A stretch of DNA of 64,000 nt from Pseudobacteriovorax antillogorgiicola (lineage in GTDB: Bacteria; Bdellovibrionota_B; Oligoflexia; Oligoflexales; RGVZ01). The position numbers and the translations under genes were made by a program. This document shows positions 60,958-64,000 of this stretch, one piece after another (position 1 is the first letter of the stretch; each line of letters starts with the position of its first letter). The notes under the pieces were generated by a model. It made no database searches. It saw only the letters and a list, made by a program, of their open reading frames with translations, and was not told where the DNA came from. The stretch is taken from the NCBI GenBank assembly GCA_945898195.1, contig CAMDHM010000012.1:1-64000 (forward strand), written 5' to 3'.

Positions 60958-62415
60958 ATGTCGGCAACAGACAACAAGGTCAGGGTCAGGATTGCTCCTT
61001 CTCCAACTGGAGATCCTCACGTCGGGACTGCCTATATCGCATTGTTCAACTATGCGTTTGCCAAGAAATATGGCGGAGATTTTATTCTCCGCATTGAGGA
61101 TACAGATCAGGTCCGTGCGAAGTCGTCGAGCGAAGCCTTAATTCTTGAAAGCCTTCGTTGGTTGGGGCTGGAATGGGATGAAGGGCCTGATAAAGGAGGG
61201 CCCTACGGCCCCTACCGGCAGTCAGAACGAACCGCAATTTATCGCGAACATGCTGAAATCCTTCTGAAAAAAGGTCATGCGTACCGATGTTTTTGCTCCA
61301 ATGACCGATTGACGGAACTACGCAGGCAGCAGCGCCTGCAGGGGCTACCTACGGGATATGACCGGTTCTGTCGGTCCTTGGGGGAGGGCGAGGTCCAGGC
61401 CAGGATGGCTGCCGGAGAAGGGCATGTTATCCGCCTGATGATGCCCACAGAAGGGGTTACCAAATTTGTAGACGAAGCTCGGGGCGAACTCGAATTCGAA
61501 AACCACCGTCTCGACGATCAGGTTTTACTAAAGTCGGATGGGTTCCCCACCTATCATCTTGCCAACGTGGTCGATGATCGGCTGATGAGAATCACCCACG
61601 TTATCCGTGCCGAGGAATGGATCTCATCGACTCCAAAGCACGTCATTCTTTATCAGGCTTTCGGGTGGCCGCAACCAAAGTGGTGCCATATGCCGCTCTT
61701 GCGTAACGCTGACCGATCCAAGATTTCCAAGCGAAAAAATCCAGTCTCCCTCTCTTATTACCGGCGCGCTGGTATCCTTCCCGAGGCGTTGATCAATTTC
61801 CTTGGGCTTATGGGCTGGAGCTTTGGCAATGATGTCGAGGTGTTCACCGTCAAACAGATGATGGAAAAGTTCGAATTCGCCGGAATCAATCTTGGCGGGC
61901 CTGTGTTCGACCTCGTTAAGTTGACTTGGATGAATCAGACGTACATGCACAAGATGGACGATTCCAGGTTTGTCTCATACCTGCGCGACGAGATTTTCAG
62001 TCCATCATACCTTAAAGCGCTTAAGCCGTTAGTCCTTGAGCGGATGTCCCGTTTTGAACAGTTTGTGGATCACAATGGTTTCTTTTTTAGCGGTGCCCTT
62101 GATTACAAAAATCTGGAGATCATCCCAAAAGGTAAGACTCCTGAAGAGTTGTCGTTGATGTTAGGGCAGTTGGTGGAGCTTTTAGATGAGCTGTATGACT
62201 GGCATGCGCCACAGATTCAGGCTCTGATTGAAAAACATAAAGATGAAATCAAGTGGAAGCCTAAGGATTATTTCCTGACCCTGCGGATGATTGCGACCGG
62301 CCGTAAGGACTCACCGCCATTGTTTGATACTTTAGCGGTTCTAGGGCGCGAGATGGTCCGCTTTAGGATTCGCGATTACGTGAATCATTTGGCGAGTGTT
62401 ACGCCTCTCTCTTAA
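60958..62415 (+). CDS. gltX: Glutamyl-tRNA synthetase
   Basis: GltX charges tRNA-Glu. The 485-aa product has the HIGH-type PSPTGDPHVGTAYIALFNYA, GGDFILRIEDTD, and KMSKS-type SKISKRKNP, with the usual all-helical C-terminal anticodon-binding part. ATG follows GAGG at 11 bases. The 3' end overlaps murA by 17 bp. Confidence 0.98.
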   Translation: MSATDNKVRVRIAPSPTGDPHVGTAYIALFNYAFAKKYGGDFILRIEDTDQVRAKSSSEALILESLRWLGLEWDEGPDKGGPYGPYRQSERTAIYREHAEILLKKGHAYRCFCSNDRLTELRRQQRLQGLPTGYDRFCRSLGEGEVQARMAAGEGHVIRLMMPTEGVTKFVDEARGELEFENHRLDDQVLLKSDGFPTYHLANVVDDRLMRITHVIRAEEWISSTPKHVILYQAFGWPQPKWCHMPLLRNADRSKISKRKNPVSLSYYRRAGILPEALINFLGLMGWSFGNDVEVFTVKQMMEKFEFAGINLGGPVFDLVKLTWMNQTYMHKMDDSRFVSYLRDEIFSPSYLKALKPLVLERMSRFEQFVDHNGFFFSGALDYKNLEIIPKGKTPEELSLMLGQLVELLDELYDWHAPQIQALIEKHKDEIKWKPKDYFLTLRMIATGRKDSPPLFDTLAVLGREMVRFRIRDYVNHLASVTPLS

Positions 62416-63679
62416 TTTGGGCGCCAAGGCTGGCGAGTTTTCGGTCAATCGCCATATATCCCCGCTCGATCTGGTGGATATTGTCGATGGTGCTTTTGCC
62501 CTCAGCAATCACCGCTGCCATGAGCAAGGCCATTCCCGCCCGCACGTCGGGGGAGCTCATCTGTGAGCCTATCAGCTTGCTTGGGCCGGTAATCACGACC
62601 CGATGTGGATCGCACAGAACTATGTTCGCGCCCATTTGCATTAGCTTGTCGGTGAAGAACATCCGTCCTTCGAACATCTTTTCAAAAAATATGCATGTTC
62701 CTATGCCCTGGGTTGCAGCAACAATTGCCACGGACATCAGATCGGTGGGGTAGGCTGGCCAGGGCCCTGAATAGATGGAGGAGACCCGGCCGCTGACTTC
62801 TTTCTTGATCACCAGAGGCTTGGTGCCGTCAATTTCCAGGTTGTCCCCCGAAATCGTTGGATTGATTCCGAGTCGAGACAGCGTCTTTAGGACGAACCGC
62901 AAGTCTGTGACACCTGCGTCTTCGATCTTAATTTTTCCACCTGCGATTGCCCCGAGGCACAGCATGCTCCCAACTTCCATGAAATCGGGCCCAATCCTGT
63001 GCCGGGTTCCATGAAGGTGTTTTACGCCATGGATGGTCAAGCGATTGCTGCCAAGGCCTTCAATGCGGGCTCCCATCGCATTCAACAGATTGCATAGACC
63101 AACGACGTGGGGTTCACTTGCGGCATTGTGTAATACCGTGATGCCTTGGGCGGTGGCGGCGAGCAGAAGCAGATTCTCGGTCGCGGTGACCGAGGGTTCA
63201 TCCATAAACACGTCAGTGCCTTTGGCCTGTTTGATCTCTCCCACAATTTTGTGTTCCTGGAAGCGTAGGTGGCCACCGAGTGCCTCAATCCCTTCCCAAT
63301 GCGTATCAATGCGTCGGGCTCCGATGACATCGCCGCCGGGTAGGGGAAGTTCTATGGCTCCCATACGGGCTAGCATTGGGCCCATTAAGAGAATGGAGGC
63401 ACGGATATCCGCGCATAGCCTGGCGCTCGGGCGGGTGGTGTTGACGTTCCTGGCGGTGAGATGGAGGATTTCTTCGCCCTCCCACCTCACATCAACTCCC
63501 ATTTCCTCGAGGATCTGACAAACCGTCAGGACGTCCTGAATCCGCGGGACCCGTTCAAAGGTCAGGGTGTCGCTGGTCAGGAGGCACGCCATCAGAACTG
63601 GCAGGGCCTCATTCTTATTACCTGAGGGGCGTACAGTCCCATTAAGCGGGACTCCACCTTCAATAATGAACTTGGACAT
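62399..63679 (-). CDS. murA: UDP-GlcNAc 1-carboxyvinyltransferase with Asp117
   Basis: MurA commits UDP-GlcNAc to peptidoglycan synthesis by adding enolpyruvate. The 426-aa protein has Lys22 in GNKNEALPVL, Arg and Asp in GARRIDTHWEG, and the ending VRAGMALLMAAVIAEGKSTI. At the position of catalytic Cys115 of E. coli (PGGC) the codon is GAT: PGGDVIGARRID, Asp117. Asp works as the general acid but is not alkylated by fosfomycin, so inherent fosfomycin resistance is predicted, as in mycobacteria. Convergent with gltX. Confidence 0.96.
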   Translation of the reverse strand: MSKFIIEGGVPLNGTVRPSGNKNEALPVLMACLLTSDTLTFERVPRIQDVLTVCQILEEMGVDVRWEGEEILHLTARNVNTTRPSARLCADIRASILLMGPMLARMGAIELPLPGGDVIGARRIDTHWEGIEALGGHLRFQEHKIVGEIKQAKGTDVFMDEPSVTATENLLLLAATAQGITVLHNAASEPHVVGLCNLLNAMGARIEGLGSNRLTIHGVKHLHGTRHRIGPDFMEVGSMLCLGAIAGGKIKIEDAGVTDLRFVLKTLSRLGINPTISGDNLEIDGTKPLVIKKEVSGRVSSIYSGPWPAYPTDLMSVAIVAATQGIGTCIFFEKMFEGRMFFTDKLMQMGANIVLCDPHRVVITGPSKLIGSQMSSPDVRAGMALLMAAVIAEGKSTIDNIHQIERGYMAIDRKLASLGAQIKREA

Positions 63680-63690
63680 GGGGCAATCCC

Positions 63691-64000
63691 TTATTGGAGG
63701 AGTTCGATCAATTCCAGGCGCGAAAGATTTTTGAAGATCTCTTCGTCCCTGTCTACGAATTTCTCAAACAGGGACTTTTTACTATTGATCAACCGGTCGA
63801 TTTTCTCTTCAAGAGTTCCACGGGTGATTAGTTTTAGGACTTGGACGTTCTGGTTCTGGCCAATTCGATGAACCCGGTCCGTCGCCTGATTTTCCTTGCT
63901 AGCATTCCACCAGCGGTCGTAGTGCACCACAACCGATGCCGCTGTAAGATCGATACCAATTCCGCCGGCAAGGAGTGACCCAACGAAAACCCGGCAGCTT
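63691..64000 (-). CDS. SNF2-family helicase, C-terminal end
   Basis: The frame is open to the right edge and ends at 63691, so only the C-terminal 102 residues are seen. They contain helicase motifs V and VI of SNF2/RapA-like ATPases: SLLAGGIGIDLTAASVVVH, then DRWWNASKENQATDRVHRIG. Such proteins remodel DNA or RNA polymerase complexes. The N-terminal motor domain lies outside the window. Confidence 0.92.
   Translation of the reverse strand, partial: SCRVFVGSLLAGGIGIDLTAASVVVHYDRWWNASKENQATDRVHRIGQNQNVQVLKLITRGTLEEKIDRLINSKKSLFEKFVDRDEEIFKNLSRLELIELLQ

Noticed and set aside
1-64000. CRISPR arrays, insertion sequences, prophage, rRNA and tRNA genes
   Set aside because: No regularly spaced repeats, terminal inverted repeats with transposase, phage genes or RNA gene cores were found on reading both strands.

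Overview
The window is about 64 kb of compact, roughly 50-55% GC bacterial chromosome with short intergenic gaps. Envelope genes (L-ring lipoprotein, many lipoboxes, beta-barrel-like proteins, RseP, peptidoglycan enzymes) show a Gram-negative. A CarD/CdnL-type regulator, a CsrA-FliW flagellar control pair, an FtsY with a membrane anchor and the flagellar gene order suggest Bdellovibrionota/Oligoflexia or a deltaproteobacterial relative. That placement is inference; no rRNA or tRNA gene is in the window to confirm it. I see no prophage, insertion sequence, CRISPR array or tRNA.

Layout. 1-5.3 kb: a truncated lipoprotein gene, ftsY, small envelope genes, an unrecognised 393-aa protein and an HU-like protein with a lysine-rich arm. 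5.3-15.3 kb: an RHH-type protein with a Gly/Gln-rich tail, an aminopeptidase P, a structured intergenic stretch with a possible 15-codon ORF, oligoribonuclease, a DsbA-like thioredoxin, a PilZ protein, a NamZ/DUF1343 muramidase and a TPR protein. 15.5-24.4 kb: a C-terminal processing protease with an unusual C-terminal extension, a glycosyltransferase-TPR fusion, dut-pnp-rpsO, a CarD-like regulator and a RibD-C reductase. 24.4-35.6 kb: the flagellar region, fliC then flgF-flgG-flgA-flgH-flgI-flgJ-flgM-flgN-flgK-flgL-csrA-fliW. A sigma-54-type promoter match precedes flgF and the fliC leader carries GGA motifs that could bind CsrA. 35.6-43.6 kb: aminotransferase IV, rimO, rho-rpmE-prfA-prmC and an AI-2E family transporter. 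43.5-52.3 kb: an RsmI-like methylase and an overlapping run uppS-cdsA-rseP-tsaB-pssA-asd-(barrel protein)-truA. 52.3-58.4 kb: a TPR lipoprotein, a second lipoprotein, a lone MshEN/GspE-N domain protein, oppD-oppF and murG. 58.4-64 kb: a barrel-like protein, pabA, a tandem PTPS/QueD-like protein, gltX, murA with Asp in place of the catalytic Cys, and the end of a SNF2 helicase gene.

How it fits together. Most of the window is housekeeping: RNA decay (Pnp, Orn), translation and termination (RpsO, RpmE, PrfA, PrmC, RimO, GltX, TsaB, TruA, Rho), lipid and wall synthesis (UppS, CdsA, PssA, MurG, MurA) and protein targeting (FtsY). The flagellar block is a coherent hook, rod, ring and filament-junction module with its own checkpoint proteins. 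Several convergent gene pairs overlap at their 3' ends, which fits a streamlined chromosome. The parts most worth following are the structured leader with the 15-codon ORF near 8.9 kb, the Cys-to-Asp MurA, the inferred flagellin-FliW-CsrA circuit and several lineage-specific domain fusions.
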